64,000 nucleotides of DNA from Alkalimonas collagenimarina (GCF_030717845.1 NZ_JAUZVZ010000015.1:27633-91632); one strand, 5' to 3'; positions 26,446 to 36,855 are shown, numbered from the stretch's first letter. Numbers and translations are program-made. Notes: generated by a model not told the origin, from the letters alone.

Positions 26446-27953
26446 TTCAGCTGGTTTGGTTTAAGCGAGATTTTCGTATAGATGATCATCAGCCCCTGGT
26501 ACAAGCCGCTCAGTGCGGCCCTGTGCTCCCCGTCTATATTATTGAACCCAACTATTGGCAACAACCAGATACTTCATTGCGACAATGGCAATATGTTCAA
26601 CAGTGCTTACGACTATTAGATCAACATCTGCGTCAGCTTGGCCAACCTTTGCTTATCGAATACGGGGCTGCCAGTCAGGTATTGGCTCATTTATGTCAAA
26701 AATTCAAAGTGTCTGCTGTCCATAGCCATGAAGAAACCGGCAACCTGTGGACTTACCAGCGAGACAAAGCGGTAGCGCGAATGCTGCAACAGCATCAGGT
26801 AGCATGGCACCAGTATCAACAGTTTGCCGTATTCCGTGGTTCTATCAACAGAGATCAATGGCAATCTCAGGCTGACCATTGGTTGCAGAAAAGTACCGTT
26901 GCGCCGCCTAAAAGCTTACCGTTGGTTTTCCAGCCTGCAGAGCCGATCTGGCCTGCGCTTAAGCGAGTACGAGATTTGCCCCCATGTCAACAGCCGCAGG
27001 ATGCCAAGCATGCACTTCAAACACTCAACTCATTCTTCGCCAACCGCTATCGTCATTACCTATTTAGTATTGGTCGCCCAGGCCCGGCAGAAAAGTTTAG
27101 TTCCCGCTTAAGCCCTTATCTGAGTTATGGTCAATTCAGCATTCGTCAGTTAGTGCAGCTGACCAATCAGCAGATTCAACAAGAGCCCGGCGATGTAAGA
27201 GCAAGAACAGGGTTTCTATCCCGACTTCGCTGGCACTGCCATTTTATCCAAAAACTCGAGTCAGAACCGACTATCGAGTTCTACCCGATGCATCCCGGTT
27301 ATCAGGGTTTTCGCGAACAGTCATTCGATCATCACCGCTGGCGCAGTTGGTGCGAAGGGAATACTGGTTATCCATTGATTGACGCTTGCATGCGGGCTTT
27401 ATTAGCCACAGGCTGGCTTCACTTTCGCGGCAGGGCCATGCTGACATCCTTTGCCAGTTATTATTTAGGGCTACCATGGCGGCCTATCTCCTTGCATTTG
27501 GCAAAATGTTTTGTCGATTACGAACCAGGTATTCATTACACACAAATACAGATGCAAGCCGGAGTAACAGGGATCAATATCAATCGGATGTACAACCCGG
27601 TTAAACAAAGTCAGGAGCGAGATCCTGAAGGGGACTTTATTAAGCGGTGGGTTCCTGAATTGAGGCGAGTACCAGCAAGTTGGATCCATACGCCTTGGCT
27701 GATGCCAGCCCCCGAACAAAAACGCTATGGCTGTATCCTGCAACACCATTATCCAGATCCACTGGTTGAACCCTCGACTGCCATTTCACAAGCTCGTCAG
27801 GCACTCACTCAGTGGCGCCAGCAGCAGGATACAACCCTCTGGCAGCACCAGAAACAACAAGTGATCGTTCGGCACGCCAGCCGTAAACGACCAACCGCCA
27901 AAAAGAAATCAAAGCCTAAGCAAGCACAACTTACCCTGCCCGGCTTTTCTTAA
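26442..27953 (+). CDS. Deoxyribodipyrimidine photolyase/cryptochrome family protein
   Basis: A second flavoprotein of the photolyase superfamily, of the classical (non Fe-S) type. An N-terminal Rossmann antenna domain begins [18 protein letters not shown]. The C-terminal FAD domain contains [60 protein letters not shown] and [20 protein letters not shown]. The C-terminus is a Lys/Arg-rich tail. It starts inside the stop codon of the preceding gene, so the two are translationally coupled and probably act in the same light response. Substrate (CPD or other) is not decided. Confidence 0.92.
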   Translation: MIQLVWFKRDFRIDDHQPLVQAAQCGPVLPVYIIEPNYWQQPDTSLRQWQYVQQCLRLLDQHLRQLGQPLLIEYGAASQVLAHLCQKFKVSAVHSHEETGNLWTYQRDKAVARMLQQHQVAWHQYQQFAVFRGSINRDQWQSQADHWLQKSTVAPPKSLPLVFQPAEPIWPALKRVRDLPPCQQPQDAKHALQTLNSFFANRYRHYLFSIGRPGPAEKFSSRLSPYLSYGQFSIRQLVQLTNQQIQQEPGDVRARTGFLSRLRWHCHFIQKLESEPTIEFYPMHPGYQGFREQSFDHHRWRSWCEGNTGYPLIDACMRALLATGWLHFRGRAMLTSFASYYLGLPWRPISLHLAKCFVDYEPGIHYTQIQMQAGVTGININRMYNPVKQSQERDPEGDFIKRWVPELRRVPASWIHTPWLMPAPEQKRYGCILQHHYPDPLVEPSTAISQARQALTQWRQQQDTTLWQHQKQQVIVRHASRKRPTAKKKSKPKQAQLTLPGFS

Positions 27954-27960
27954 TCTGTGA

Positions 27961-28350
<390 letters not shown>

Positions 28351-28392
28351 CTAATGGGTATGACCCTTTCATCCGAACTCAGGAAAACTGCC

Positions 28393-29226
28393 ATGACTCC
28401 AGAGCAAATTATTGCAGAAATGCGCGTCCAACCTTCCATTGCCCCTGAGCAAGAAGTACGTCGACGTGTTGATTTTATTAAGCGTCAATTGCAACACTCC
28501 GGCATGAGCACTTTAGTACTTGGCATCAGTGGTGGGGTTGATTCCACCACATGCGGCCGATTGGCTCAATTGGCCGTCAATGAACTCAATGAGGCAGAGC
28601 CAAACCGTTACCAGTTTGTTGCGGTTCGGCTGCCCTACGCCACTCAAGCTGATGAAGACGAAGCCCAGCTGGCGCTCGATTTTATTCAACCAACCCAAGC
28701 GCTGAGTATCAATGTGCAGCCGGGTGCCGATGCCATTCATCAGGCAACATCCAGTGCTTTGGCTGCCATTGGCGCCAGCATCGATGATGAGAAGAAAATT
28801 GATTTTAGCAAAGGAAATGTCAAAGCACGCACCCGGATGGTGATCCAGTATCATCTGGCAGGTCTGCTCAATGGCTTGGTGCTTGGTACCGATCATTCCG
28901 CAGAAAATATCACCGGCTTTTACACCAAATGGGGCGATGGCGCTTGCGATTTAGCGCCACTCTTTGGTTTAAGCAAACGTCAGGTTCGGGCGCTTGCTCA
29001 CTATCTGGCAGCTCCCAGTCAACTGGTCGGGAAAACACCCACTGCGGATTTAGAGTGTTTGCAACCACAAAAAGCCGATGAAGCAGCGCTTGGTTTAAGC
29101 TATGACGATATTGATGATTTTCTGGAAGGAAAGTCGGTCAGCGGGACTGTACGCGATCGTTTGATCAACATTTACCTGAAAACCCAGCATAAACGTCAAC
29201 CGATTGCGACCGTGTACGATGACTAA
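28393..29226 (+). CDS. nadE: NH3-dependent NAD synthetase
   Basis: Final step of NAD synthesis (nicotinate adenine dinucleotide plus ammonia and ATP). The PP-loop is [20 protein letters not shown]. Further conserved blocks are [56 protein letters not shown] and [11 protein letters not shown]. There is no glutaminase domain, so it is the short, ammonia-using type of the E. coli class. The start is ATG 28393 with AGGA eight bases upstream; the frame is open further 5' but overlaps the glnB promoter area. Confidence 0.95.
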   Translation: MTPEQIIAEMRVQPSIAPEQEVRRRVDFIKRQLQHSGMSTLVLGISGGVDSTTCGRLAQLAVNELNEAEPNRYQFVAVRLPYATQADEDEAQLALDFIQPTQALSINVQPGADAIHQATSSALAAIGASIDDEKKIDFSKGNVKARTRMVIQYHLAGLLNGLVLGTDHSAENITGFYTKWGDGACDLAPLFGLSKRQVRALAHYLAAPSQLVGKTPTADLECLQPQKADEAALGLSYDDIDDFLEGKSVSGTVRDRLINIYLKTQHKRQPIATVYDD

Positions 29227-29262
29227 ATAAGCGAAAAAATAAAACTATGCCTTAACCATAAA

Positions 29263-29291
29263 TTGACATTTTAAATTTTTTATCTCAAAAT
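29263..29291 (+). promoter_or_regulatory. Predicted promoter of the FimT-like gene
   Basis: TTGACA at 29263-29268, a 17-base AT-rich spacer and CAAAAT at 29286-29291. The pilin gene starts 41 bases later. Confidence 0.45.
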
Positions 29292-29331
29292 TATCACTAT
29301 GTATTCATAGTGCATACCATATGGGATAAGC

Positions 29332-29817
29332 ATGCGAGGCTGGACATTGATTGAAATGATGGTGGTGTTGCTGATCATCATCATCTTCAGTACCGTTGGT
29401 GTACCCAGCTGGCACCACTTCATCAACAAATACCGGGCACAAAGTTACATGAAAGAACTAAGCCAGCAGTTGGCTTATGCCCGGGTGATGGCAAGCGGAC
29501 AAGCCAGTGTCGTCCGGCTTTGTTCATGGCAGCAAGGCGAATGTCAATCCAATTGGTCCAACAGCCCGGTTCAAGTCAGTGTCTGGCAAAACAATCAGTG
29601 GCAGCTGGTTCGTCAACTGCCCGAAGTACACCCATCCCATCAACTGCATTACAACCGTACTCAACTCAGCTTTCGCCGCGATGGCAGTTTAGGCCCACTT
29701 GAAAATGGCAGCTTTATTTATTGCCCTAACAACGGCTTGAACTGGCATTACCGTCTAACACTGAATCAAGCCGGCCGCAGCCGTTTATTGTTCCAGCAGC
29801 AAGCTTGTCCAGCTTAA
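29332..29817 (+). CDS. FimT/GspH-like type IV pseudopilin
   Basis: Minor pilin of the type IV pilus (GspH/FimT class). The very short leader is followed by the prepilin peptidase site G-WTLIE and a hydrophobic helix (MMVVLLIIIIFSTVGVPSW). The globular part has three Cys (LCSWQQGEC, YCPNNG) and a C-terminal CPA. It is transcribed towards pilE2, and the two genes overlap by four bases tail to tail, so it has its own promoter. FimT proteins of other species bind DNA during natural transformation, which would be worth testing here. Confidence 0.85.
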   Translation: MRGWTLIEMMVVLLIIIIFSTVGVPSWHHFINKYRAQSYMKELSQQLAYARVMASGQASVVRLCSWQQGECQSNWSNSPVQVSVWQNNQWQLVRQLPEVHPSHQLHYNRTQLSFRRDGSLGPLENGSFIYCPNNGLNWHYRLTLNQAGRSRLLFQQQACPA

Positions 29818-30218
29818 AGCCAGCAACTCGACGGGTAGCTTAATCCTTCATTACGTTGTCCAACGTGATTAAAGCTAAACACCAAACATTCATGGTCTTC
29901 AGCCTGTACTCCTATGGCTGTAGCCATTAATTGATAACTCATGTTATCTGAACCAACGTCCATATTGACTAAGTAGCGGCCAGATGGAGTCACCATTTCT
30001 GTCACGCCTAACTCAGCTAAGGTACTGCTGTACTGACGAAACTCGGCATAATACAGCTCTTGTCGAGCAGCTAAAGCCAGTATCACCTCACTGGCCTCAG
30101 CCCGGTGGCTCCGAAGCACTACCTGAACATAGGATGGATAAGCAATTCCTGCCAACAGTGCCAAAATCACCAACGCGATACACAACTCAATCAAGGTAAT
30201 GCCACGACTGCTTTTCAT
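29814..30218 (-). CDS. PilE-like minor pilin, second minor-pilin operon
   Basis: Prepilin with leader MKSSRG and cleavage site G-ITLIE, followed by the helix LCIALVILALLAGIAYPSYV and the PilE-type region HRAEASEVILALAARQELYY. Two Cys near the end (HECLVFSF and SSCWL) probably form the D-region disulfide. It is the last gene of the second minor-pilin operon and its ATG overlaps the preceding stop (TGATG). It is shorter and clearly diverged from the first-operon PilE. Confidence 0.88.
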   Translation of the reverse strand: MKSSRGITLIELCIALVILALLAGIAYPSYVQVVLRSHRAEASEVILALAARQELYYAEFRQYSSTLAELGVTEMVTPSGRYLVNMDVGSDNMSYQLMATAIGVQAEDHECLVFSFNHVGQRNEGLSYPSSCWL

Positions 30219-31096
30219 CAGTAGGCCCCCTCTTCGTACCAGAATGTAGCCACCTCAATCTGTTGAGGCCACTGTGAAAGATCAAGTGTCTGATAACAAT
30301 CCAGACATTCAGCGGTAATTTGCTGCAAGGCAGCATCTAGTTGCCATGCTTGCGCATCTTGCTCCAGCCATACGCTGATCTGCTGCTCAGGAGTCACTCG
30401 CAATTGCCAGTGCAGCGGGCCGGTGTGCGGCACAGTTATTTCTACCTCCGGCTTCGTCTTATGGCCAGAATGCATATGAATAACTTTAACCGATAAGTCC
30501 AAAGGGTAATCAGGACAACTGCTTGTTTGTTGTTCAGAGGTACTTGCAATGTACAACATGCCTGCATAGAGCTGTGGCAATTGCACCGCCCAGCCTGGCA
30601 ATGGGCGCCACCAGCCCGGTGCTTGCTGTACTTGCTGCCATAATGATTCTACCGTGTCCGGTTGGCTGGGTAGTACCGCCCCAGCCACCACATCATCACT
30701 CAAGTGAGGTTGTAAATCAGCGAACTGCCAGACCGTTTTTTGTTGAGGGAATATCCGAACAATCACTAACTGATCAAACTGGCCAGATGGATCCCGAGCC
30801 AGTAGTATCAGCTGCTCAAAATGCTGTTGTGCACCAAGAACAGTGACCGGTAACCAGCTCTGCACCGCCTTATGATGCGCTGAAAAATGCCAGCCAGAGT
30901 CACTTAAATCGGCTAGTAACACCGGCTCTGACAAGAGCTGACCAGCACTACTTTGGCGATAGATCTGACCACTACTTTGCACGATATAGTCGGATGGCCC
31001 GGCCTCCACATCAAAGCAATGCAAAGGCGTATCAAGAGAGCTACTATGTGGCCATAGCAGTGGCAGCAACACACTAAGCTGAAGTATATTAATCAT
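30218..31096 (-). CDS. Exported protein of unknown function in the PilY1 position of a minor-pilin operon
   Basis: A 292-residue protein I cannot assign to a family. From ATG 31096 (GAGGA eight bases upstream) it begins with a signal peptide (MINILQLSVLLPLLWPHSSS). The mature part is rich in beta strands, Trp and Gln (GWHFSAHHKAVQSWLP, VWQFADLQPHLS, GWWRPLPGWAVQLPQL), which suggests a small propeller or repeat fold. Four Cys (HCFDV, SCPDY, ECLDC) may pair. It lies between pilX-like and pilE-like genes with overlaps at both ends, exactly where PilY1 is encoded in the neighbouring operon, but it lacks the von Willebrand-like domain. An adhesin or pilus-tip role is inference. Confidence 0.8.
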   Translation of the reverse strand: MINILQLSVLLPLLWPHSSSLDTPLHCFDVEAGPSDYIVQSSGQIYRQSSAGQLLSEPVLLADLSDSGWHFSAHHKAVQSWLPVTVLGAQQHFEQLILLARDPSGQFDQLVIVRIFPQQKTVWQFADLQPHLSDDVVAGAVLPSQPDTVESLWQQVQQAPGWWRPLPGWAVQLPQLYAGMLYIASTSEQQTSSCPDYPLDLSVKVIHMHSGHKTKPEVEITVPHTGPLHWQLRVTPEQQISVWLEQDAQAWQLDAALQQITAECLDCYQTLDLSQWPQQIEVATFWYEEGAY

Positions 31097-31457
31097 GAAA
31101 AATGTCCTCATCCAACGCTATCGTCAGCTGGATACTTCCCACCCGCTCAGTAAAAAGTGGTGTCGCCGTCTCACTCCACACCATCTGACGACCGCATTGC
31201 AATTGCTGCCCTTCCCAGGCAGCAAATCGAGCCGGACACCAACGAGGATCCAGCTCCGCAGCAGGTGCGGCTATACCCGCACTCAATTGCAGCTGATGCT
31301 CTGCCCAAGCCTGTTGGCGGTTGATTAACTGCTGTTGTCCCAAAGCCGCGATACGCAGGCTGAGCTGACTACTGTGTAAGATAGAAACCACCACAATCAG
31401 CATGACGGTAGCTAATAACAGTATGGTGACTAAAGCAAATCCCTGTGTTGCTCGCAT
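31089..31457 (-). CDS. PilX-like minor pilin, second operon
   Basis: Short (122 residues) PilX-type protein: leader MRATQG, then FALVTILLLATVMLIVVVSI, where the usual Glu at position 5 of the mature pilin is not obvious, as in other PilX proteins. Two Cys follow (RWCPARF and LQCGRQ). It begins two bases after the pilW-like stop and uses the GGAGG within that gene's last codons. The 3' end overlaps the next gene by eight bases. Confidence 0.8.
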   Translation of the reverse strand: MRATQGFALVTILLLATVMLIVVVSILHSSQLSLRIAALGQQQLINRQQAWAEHQLQLSAGIAAPAAELDPRWCPARFAAWEGQQLQCGRQMVWSETATPLFTERVGSIQLTIALDEDIFHD

Positions 31458-31458
31458 C

Positions 31459-32424
31459 TTATCCTCCCTGAAGTTGCCGATTCACATTATGAAAATACAA
31501 GGTACTTTGTAGCATCAGCCGCCGGTAATGATCGCCGGGTGCTTGAAAACTCATTTGTCCCATTGGGTACACCAAGTCGTTTTGATAGCCCGGATCGCTT
31601 TCTAAGCTGCGGATAATAAAATAATAACTGATGGCGACAATACGGCTATGTTGTTGATACCAATGCTCGGGTTGCAGCTGGTGCGGACTGGCAAAATAGT
31701 TAGCCCGGCCATCCTGGCTGGTATCCACCCCCAACTCCACATACAGAACTTCAACGCCATCCATCAAAGAGTCGGTATGCATACGAGGAAAGCCGGCCTG
31801 ACTTCGGATCAGACGCTTTCGCATCAAGACAGGGATATCGCCCTGTTTCTGTACATAAAACAGCTGATGCGCATAAGGCCAGAATTCAGTATCAGCCTCA
31901 TTGACCGCTGTTTCGCTATCAACAACAGTGAGGCCACTGGGTTGGATTTGCAGGTAGTAACGATTTTCTTTTAATTCATGGTAGTGAAACGGCTGCGCCA
32001 CCAAACGCTTAAATTGTATAATAGTCCCCTGTTCAACCGCCTGTCCCATGCAGCTGATACCGCTGCCTGATCCTAACTCGGCATACAAAGGAACCAGCCG
32101 CAGATCCGCTCGGGGAAAACTACCACTGTCGTCTGGCAGGCTAATGCATTCGCCCTGTACCGGATTGAAACTGGCAGCAGCCGCATCGATATGTTGCAAA
32201 GAAAAACCAGCCCAGAAACCGATGTGTTGTAATTCACTTTGCAATAGATTGAGCAAAAGTTGGCCTTGTTGCTGCAACATCGCTAGTTGCATGGATTCCC
32301 GGCTCATTTGCTGCTGGCGGCTGGTCGTCACCATTAAAATAGCGAACAGACTCAAAGCCAGTGCGGCGGCAATCATCAGCTCAACCAAGCTAACCCCGCT
32401 TTGTCTGCTCCATGGCCGTTTCAT
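31459..32424 (-). CDS. PilW-like minor pilin, second operon
   Basis: Prepilin-type N-terminus SGVSLVELMIAAALALSLFA followed by a PilW-like body (QLLLNLLQSELQHIGFWAGF, FKRLVAQPFHYHELKENRYY, ADTEFWPYAHQLFYVQKQGD, GVEVLYVELGVDTSQDGRAN). The length of 321 residues matches PilW. The ATG overlaps the pilV-like stop (ATGA). It is the counterpart of the first-operon pilW at lower similarity, mostly confined to the pilin helix and general layout. Confidence 0.85.
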   Translation of the reverse strand: MKRPWSRQSGVSLVELMIAAALALSLFAILMVTTSRQQQMSRESMQLAMLQQQGQLLLNLLQSELQHIGFWAGFSLQHIDAAAASFNPVQGECISLPDDSGSFPRADLRLVPLYAELGSGSGISCMGQAVEQGTIIQFKRLVAQPFHYHELKENRYYLQIQPSGLTVVDSETAVNEADTEFWPYAHQLFYVQKQGDIPVLMRKRLIRSQAGFPRMHTDSLMDGVEVLYVELGVDTSQDGRANYFASPHQLQPEHWYQQHSRIVAISYYFIIRSLESDPGYQNDLVYPMGQMSFQAPGDHYRRLMLQSTLYFHNVNRQLQGG

Positions 32425-32894
32425 AGTGATGCCTGCACACTTACAGAAAAATCAGCTTCAGCGGCATCACAGAGTGGTGTGGGAGCAGTCTGCTGTAATA
32501 ACTGACGGCGATGCCAATGAATAGTAACCTGCAATTGCCCACCACTTACGGTATGGCAATAACCTGCACTGGCGAGGGAAAGTGGAGCGTTAAACCATTG
32601 AGACTGCCATTGCTGCTGCAACCAAATCGCAGCATCAACCGGTGCGCAAGGGGTGCCAGAAAAGCAATCCGTCCCCGGTTGAGCAGAGAACACAACGTCA
32701 GGGCTACCAGCAGCCTGCATTCGATTAAGCCAATCGGTGGCCATCGCTGTTGCTTGAGTTCGCTGTGTCGCTTCAACCACTAGCTGCCTGGCATACAGCT
32801 GCCCAGATAGTGCCCCAAGGACAGAGACTTTTAATAGTAAGACGGCAATGAGTACTTCTAGTAAACTGATCCCTTGTTGTAACCGCATATCCAT
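32421..32894 (-). CDS. PilV-like minor pilin, second operon
   Basis: First gene of the second minor-pilin operon. Leader MDMRLQQG and site G-ISLLEVLIAVLLLKVSVL, then the PilV-typical sequence (TQATAMATDWLNRMQAAGS, corresponding to the AxxMVDSIxESIRANP region of PilV). Four Cys are present (DCFSGTPC, GYCHT, LCDAAE). It lies 75 bases downstream of pilE, across a very AT-rich spacer that could hold its own promoter. ATG 32888 is an alternative start. Confidence 0.85.
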   Translation of the reverse strand: MDMRLQQGISLLEVLIAVLLLKVSVLGALSGQLYARQLVVEATQRTQATAMATDWLNRMQAAGSPDVVFSAQPGTDCFSGTPCAPVDAAIWLQQQWQSQWFNAPLSLASAGYCHTVSGGQLQVTIHWHRRQLLQQTAPTPLCDAAEADFSVSVQASL

Positions 32895-32968
32895 ATGCTC
32901 ATATATTAACCAAAGTTAACTATATAGTTACAATAAAAATTAAAAAGATCAATATTTTTTGTGTTTTT

Positions 32969-33382
32969 TTACCAACATTTTTGCACTATCGCCGGATCAG
33001 TTCCACCCGCAGCACCTTTTTGGCCAGCTTGTGTCAAGGTAAGCGTGCCACAATCATCAGTGGCCTGAACGCCCTGAGGAACGGCTGTTAAGGTATAAGT
33101 GCGGGCAGCTTGATTCGTTATGCTATAACTATAACGCTGAGCTGTGTCATTTTGGCACTGCATTGTTGGCAATGTGGCACCAACATAAGACATCTCACTG
33201 GTATAATATCGCTCCATGACATGCGACATTTCAAATAAGCAGCCAGTTGCCGACGTTCTATAGGAACGCTCAATTTGGGATTGATAGGCTGGGTAAGCTA
33301 TCGCCGCAATAATACCGACAATAGCCACCACCACCATAATTTCAATCAAAGTCATACCGTGTTGCAATCGATTTTTTTTCAA
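32969..33382 (-). CDS. pilE: PilE, type IV minor pilin, first operon
   Basis: PilE-type pilin ending the fimU-pilVWXY1E operon. I place the start at TTG 33382, giving leader MKKNRLQHG, cleavage site G-MTLIEIMVVVAIVGIIAAIA and the typical YPAYQSQIERSYRTSATGCL. The TTG overlaps the pilY1 stop codon and has GGGAG eight bases upstream. An in-frame TTG six codons earlier is less likely. The C-terminal disulfide loop (DDCGTLTLTQAGQKG ... KCW) is intact. Confidence 0.92.
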   Translation of the reverse strand: MKKNRLQHGMTLIEIMVVVAIVGIIAAIAYPAYQSQIERSYRTSATGCLFEMSHVMERYYTSEMSYVGATLPTMQCQNDTAQRYSYSITNQAARTYTLTAVPQGVQATDDCGTLTLTQAGQKGAAGGTDPAIVQKCW

Positions 33383-36300
33383 TTGGTCATCTCCCGCCAA
33401 GATACACGTCCCCGACGAACGCCAGAACTAGTCAATATGGATTCAATGCTTGTATCGGTTAGCCCTACCACCATTTCGTCTCCCATAAATAAAGGCTCAC
33501 CTGGCATACTATCAAAACCCACGCCACTCACAGGCACCTCACCATCAGGAGAGGACATCGTATCGCCATCATCAACAGTACCATCCTGATTAATATCGAA
33601 GAAGTTACGATTCAAGCGCCCCCCTTTAAATGGATCAATTGCCATAACGAAGCCTGAGCCACCTGGGTTACAAATATCAGTATCTGGAATAATTGAGTTC
33701 ACAACTAAGCCGCGCCCAATAATTTTTGGTTGATTAACAATTCGCTCACCTTGCTTTTGGCCATTCACCATTAAATCAATGAACCAACCTTTGTTATCAA
33801 TGGTTCCACCCTCTTCTATCGAACGAACCTGACGCCCACTAACGAGTGACTGTTGATTTATTTTCCGCTCGGTCAACTGTGCCCTGCTCACTATCTGCTC
33901 GCCATCTATAAGACCATACCAAGATTGCACCTCTGAACTTGCAGGATCATCATTGCTTAAGTAGCTGCCGGTACCAAAAAACACCCACCGTTTACCTGTC
34001 TCAGGATCTGCGGCAACGGAAATACCTCCCATAATACTTTGACGTTGACCATCGGCATTTTCGGCACTAAACAGCGGTCTGGGGTTACTTCCTTGCTTGT
34101 AATAGGAATCCCACTGCCCCACATTGCTGTGATTGAGATCAAACTTCCATACATTGCCTTGGTAATCACCAGCAAATACATAGTTCACATTACCATCATT
34201 GTCATCATCCCAGGTTTCAACCTGACTCAGACCATTGGATAACGTCTTACCATCCAAGTCAAAATCATTCTGGCCAACACCTGTATTGATATACTTGATC
34301 AAATTGCCATTTTGAACATTTAACAAAAACAACCCTGCTTTATGATCACTGCTATTAAAACCGTTTCCGGTAATTACTGCCCACTCACCATTTTTCAGCC
34401 GCCCAATCACGGGTTTCCCAACCATGGTGCCAAGCCGGTCATCAGAAAACTCCCACAAGATTTGTGGGCTGGTTGGGACCGTTACATCTAAGGCGAAAAG
34501 TAAATTTGCGCCACGGCCAGTGCTTCCTACCAAAATGGAGCGCCACTGCCCCCCGATAAATACATCAGATACCGTTGCATTACCATCTACATAGTATTCA
34601 TGCAGATAATCCGGATCAGCCAAAGCAGGCAGCTTAGGGAGTAGTTTAGAGGGAATGTAAGCGAACATCTCTTCACCGGTCTTGGCAGAAAACCCATGCA
34701 GCATGCCACTATTGGATCCAATAAATACCACAGGATCTCTATCACGGTTAGTCTGAATAAAAGTACGGTAAGAGTTCAACTCATCCCATTGGAAGCGGTC
34801 ATAGAAACGATTTTCTGGTTCCGCAACATACACCGGCGATGAGTGAGCTATATCGCCAAGCACCGAGCTGCGATTACGAAATTGATAGCTAGCATCGTTT
34901 TCCCGAGCCTCACGCGTCCGATCGCCTCGAATAAAGTCAACCAGTGCTTCGGATTGAAGCCAGCCTTTCTGCGTTGAATTAAGATTACTCCAGGTAAAGG
35001 CTTTTTGTGTACTACCATCGAGGAACTGAATATTCCGGCCAGCCCAGGCACGCGTATTTAATTGCTCAGCAACTTTCCATTTCGGCTCACCGCTAACGTT
35101 ATCTGCATCGAAGCCCCATAAATCTCCCGACCAATCACCTGAGCGAAAACGCCCCTGAAACACCATCTGATCAGTTTCCAGCGACGTCGTTGTTCCAGCT
35201 AAGTTGGATGCAGAGCCAACCCGGTCTGCAATTTGGTTTAATGTCCGGGTAAGCTCTTTGGCAAAGGTTTCCGGGTCATCAGCACTAAAAAAACCGCCCC
35301 GACTATTGACTGCTGCATGCAGCATATCATCAATTTTAGGGGCCAATGCACCGGCGGCTCCTGGATCAGGCCAGGCAATACTCGTTTCAGTGCCTATAGC
35401 ATCAAATGCGGTTTTCGGATCAATACTCCCTCGTACACCTAATCCTACGGTAAAAGTCACCATATGCTGCCAAAACGCAGGATTAGTATTGTCATTTGGG
35501 GTTGGTACCCGATTGTCCAGATCGGGTCGCAGATCATTTTTCCAATACTTCATCGCTACATCAGCTAACGTATTTGAATATCCATCAGCAAACGGTGCTG
35601 TTGGCTGATATTGGTAAGTAGTACCATCAGGCCGGCTGTGGATGGGGCCATTACTATTATCTTCATTTCCAACACCAGAAGGGTTAGTCCCTCCCCAATA
35701 TCCATCCGACATCAAAATGCTAAAACTTTGCCGGCAAGTCAGATGCTCAATAGTTGGCTCAGCACCAAAACCAGGGTTCAAGCCCCAGGGGCCACGGCTG
35801 TCTGAGCGAGAAAAGTACTCTCCAGCTCCCACCAAAGCATTGCGAAGTGGAGTACCCTGTGCCGGGATATTTTGGTTATAAAGTGCATCAAAAAAACTAG
35901 AACGATCAGAACCTGCAAAGCGGCGGACGCCACGGACCACTGTGCTGGTAGACACTCCATCAATCGAAGAACTACTTGTATTTATGGTGCCATAGCCAAC
36001 TCGCATGTTATCGCCTTGGGCAGCAAAACCACGGCCAATCCCCGCTTTGGAAGCAAAAATACGGTTGCGATGATAGGTGTACCAATTAGCAAAATTCTGA
36101 ATTTCTTCGGCATAGGTGCAAGCGTTGGCGGTAGCACAATCAGTACGGTTACGACTGCCATCAGAATGAACTATTTCACGACCATGTCCTGAAAAAGGAG
36201 CATTGCCAGGTTTAATCTCAACACGTTGGTAACTACTTTCCTGCCATAGATCACCACTGCCATCATAGTGGTAATAGACCGCAGGGAAAAACGTCTCATT

Positions 36301-36837
36301 AACATTATTGTGTGTACCATCATCATTCACCCAGCGCGCTTGCTGAGTGTTCGAGGCAGTTAAATTTCGAGTTCCAAAACCACCCAATGGGTGATTCAAT
36401 GCTGCAGTAGCAGTAGCAGCTGCCATTAAAGTTCCATCCGGATTCGACCAGGGCTGGTAGGTAAACGCTGGATTGTAATACACCGTATTATTATGACTGG
36501 AACGAAAGTGCGCAGCCGTATTGCCGCTAAAGCGAACTGTTCGAGTGTTATTGTAATCTGAGCCACCAAAAATACCCGCCACCCTGGGGAACATCCACAT
36601 AGTGTAAGTAGCATTATTTCCGGTCAACGTGGTGCCAAAATGGGTAGTCAGCTCATCTGGCATCGTTTCCCATTGCATTGAACCGGAGTCATCGATAATA
36701 AATAAGATATTAGGCTCTACAGCACTACCGGTTTGCAGGGGCATATTGGAAATTGCCACCGAAGCCTCTGCAACAGATACCCCCATCACAGCACTGAACA
36801 ACAAGCTGTATAGATGTGACGATTTTATAGTGGGCAT
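33379..36837 (-). CDS. pilY1: PilY1, type IV pilus tip adhesin/biogenesis protein
   Basis: Large secreted protein (1152 residues) at the pilus tip, needed for pilus extension, adhesion and surface sensing. The start is ATG 36837 with CAGGAG 7 bases upstream, then a signal peptide (to about VSVAEASVA). The N-terminal von Willebrand A-like part has a MIDAS-type DDSGSM motif (residues 50-55). The C-terminal PilC/PilY1 beta-propeller (from about residue 660: DIAHSSPVYVAEPENRFYD) carries calcium-loop sequences such as DFDLDGKT and DDDNDGNVNYV. A third Asp-rich loop, DINQDGTVDDGD, lies near the C-terminus. It sits between pilX and pilE, as in Pseudomonas. Confidence 0.95.
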   Translation of the reverse strand: MPTIKSSHLYSLLFSAVMGVSVAEASVAISNMPLQTGSAVEPNILFIIDDSGSMQWETMPDELTTHFGTTLTGNNATYTMWMFPRVAGIFGGSDYNNTRTVRFSGNTAAHFRSSHNNTVYYNPAFTYQPWSNPDGTLMAAATATAALNHPLGGFGTRNLTASNTQQARWVNDDGTHNNVNETFFPAVYYHYDGSGDLWQESSYQRVEIKPGNAPFSGHGREIVHSDGSRNRTDCATANACTYAEEIQNFANWYTYHRNRIFASKAGIGRGFAAQGDNMRVGYGTINTSSSSIDGVSTSTVVRGVRRFAGSDRSSFFDALYNQNIPAQGTPLRNALVGAGEYFSRSDSRGPWGLNPGFGAEPTIEHLTCRQSFSILMSDGYWGGTNPSGVGNEDNSNGPIHSRPDGTTYQYQPTAPFADGYSNTLADVAMKYWKNDLRPDLDNRVPTPNDNTNPAFWQHMVTFTVGLGVRGSIDPKTAFDAIGTETSIAWPDPGAAGALAPKIDDMLHAAVNSRGGFFSADDPETFAKELTRTLNQIADRVGSASNLAGTTTSLETDQMVFQGRFRSGDWSGDLWGFDADNVSGEPKWKVAEQLNTRAWAGRNIQFLDGSTQKAFTWSNLNSTQKGWLQSEALVDFIRGDRTREARENDASYQFRNRSSVLGDIAHSSPVYVAEPENRFYDRFQWDELNSYRTFIQTNRDRDPVVFIGSNSGMLHGFSAKTGEEMFAYIPSKLLPKLPALADPDYLHEYYVDGNATVSDVFIGGQWRSILVGSTGRGANLLFALDVTVPTSPQILWEFSDDRLGTMVGKPVIGRLKNGEWAVITGNGFNSSDHKAGLFLLNVQNGNLIKYINTGVGQNDFDLDGKTLSNGLSQVETWDDDNDGNVNYVFAGDYQGNVWKFDLNHSNVGQWDSYYKQGSNPRPLFSAENADGQRQSIMGGISVAADPETGKRWVFFGTGSYLSNDDPASSEVQSWYGLIDGEQIVSRAQLTERKINQQSLVSGRQVRSIEEGGTIDNKGWFIDLMVNGQKQGERIVNQPKIIGRGLVVNSIIPDTDICNPGGSGFVMAIDPFKGGRLNRNFFDINQDGTVDDGDTMSSPDGEVPVSGVGFDSMPGEPLFMGDEMVVGLTDTSIESILTSSGVRRGRVSWREMTN

Positions 36838-36855
36838 AGTCTGCTCCTGATTCAA

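Noticed and set aside
35204..35608. Plus-strand frames inside pilY1
   Set aside because: They are shadows of a long, well-supported PilY1 gene and contain no recognisable domain or start signal.
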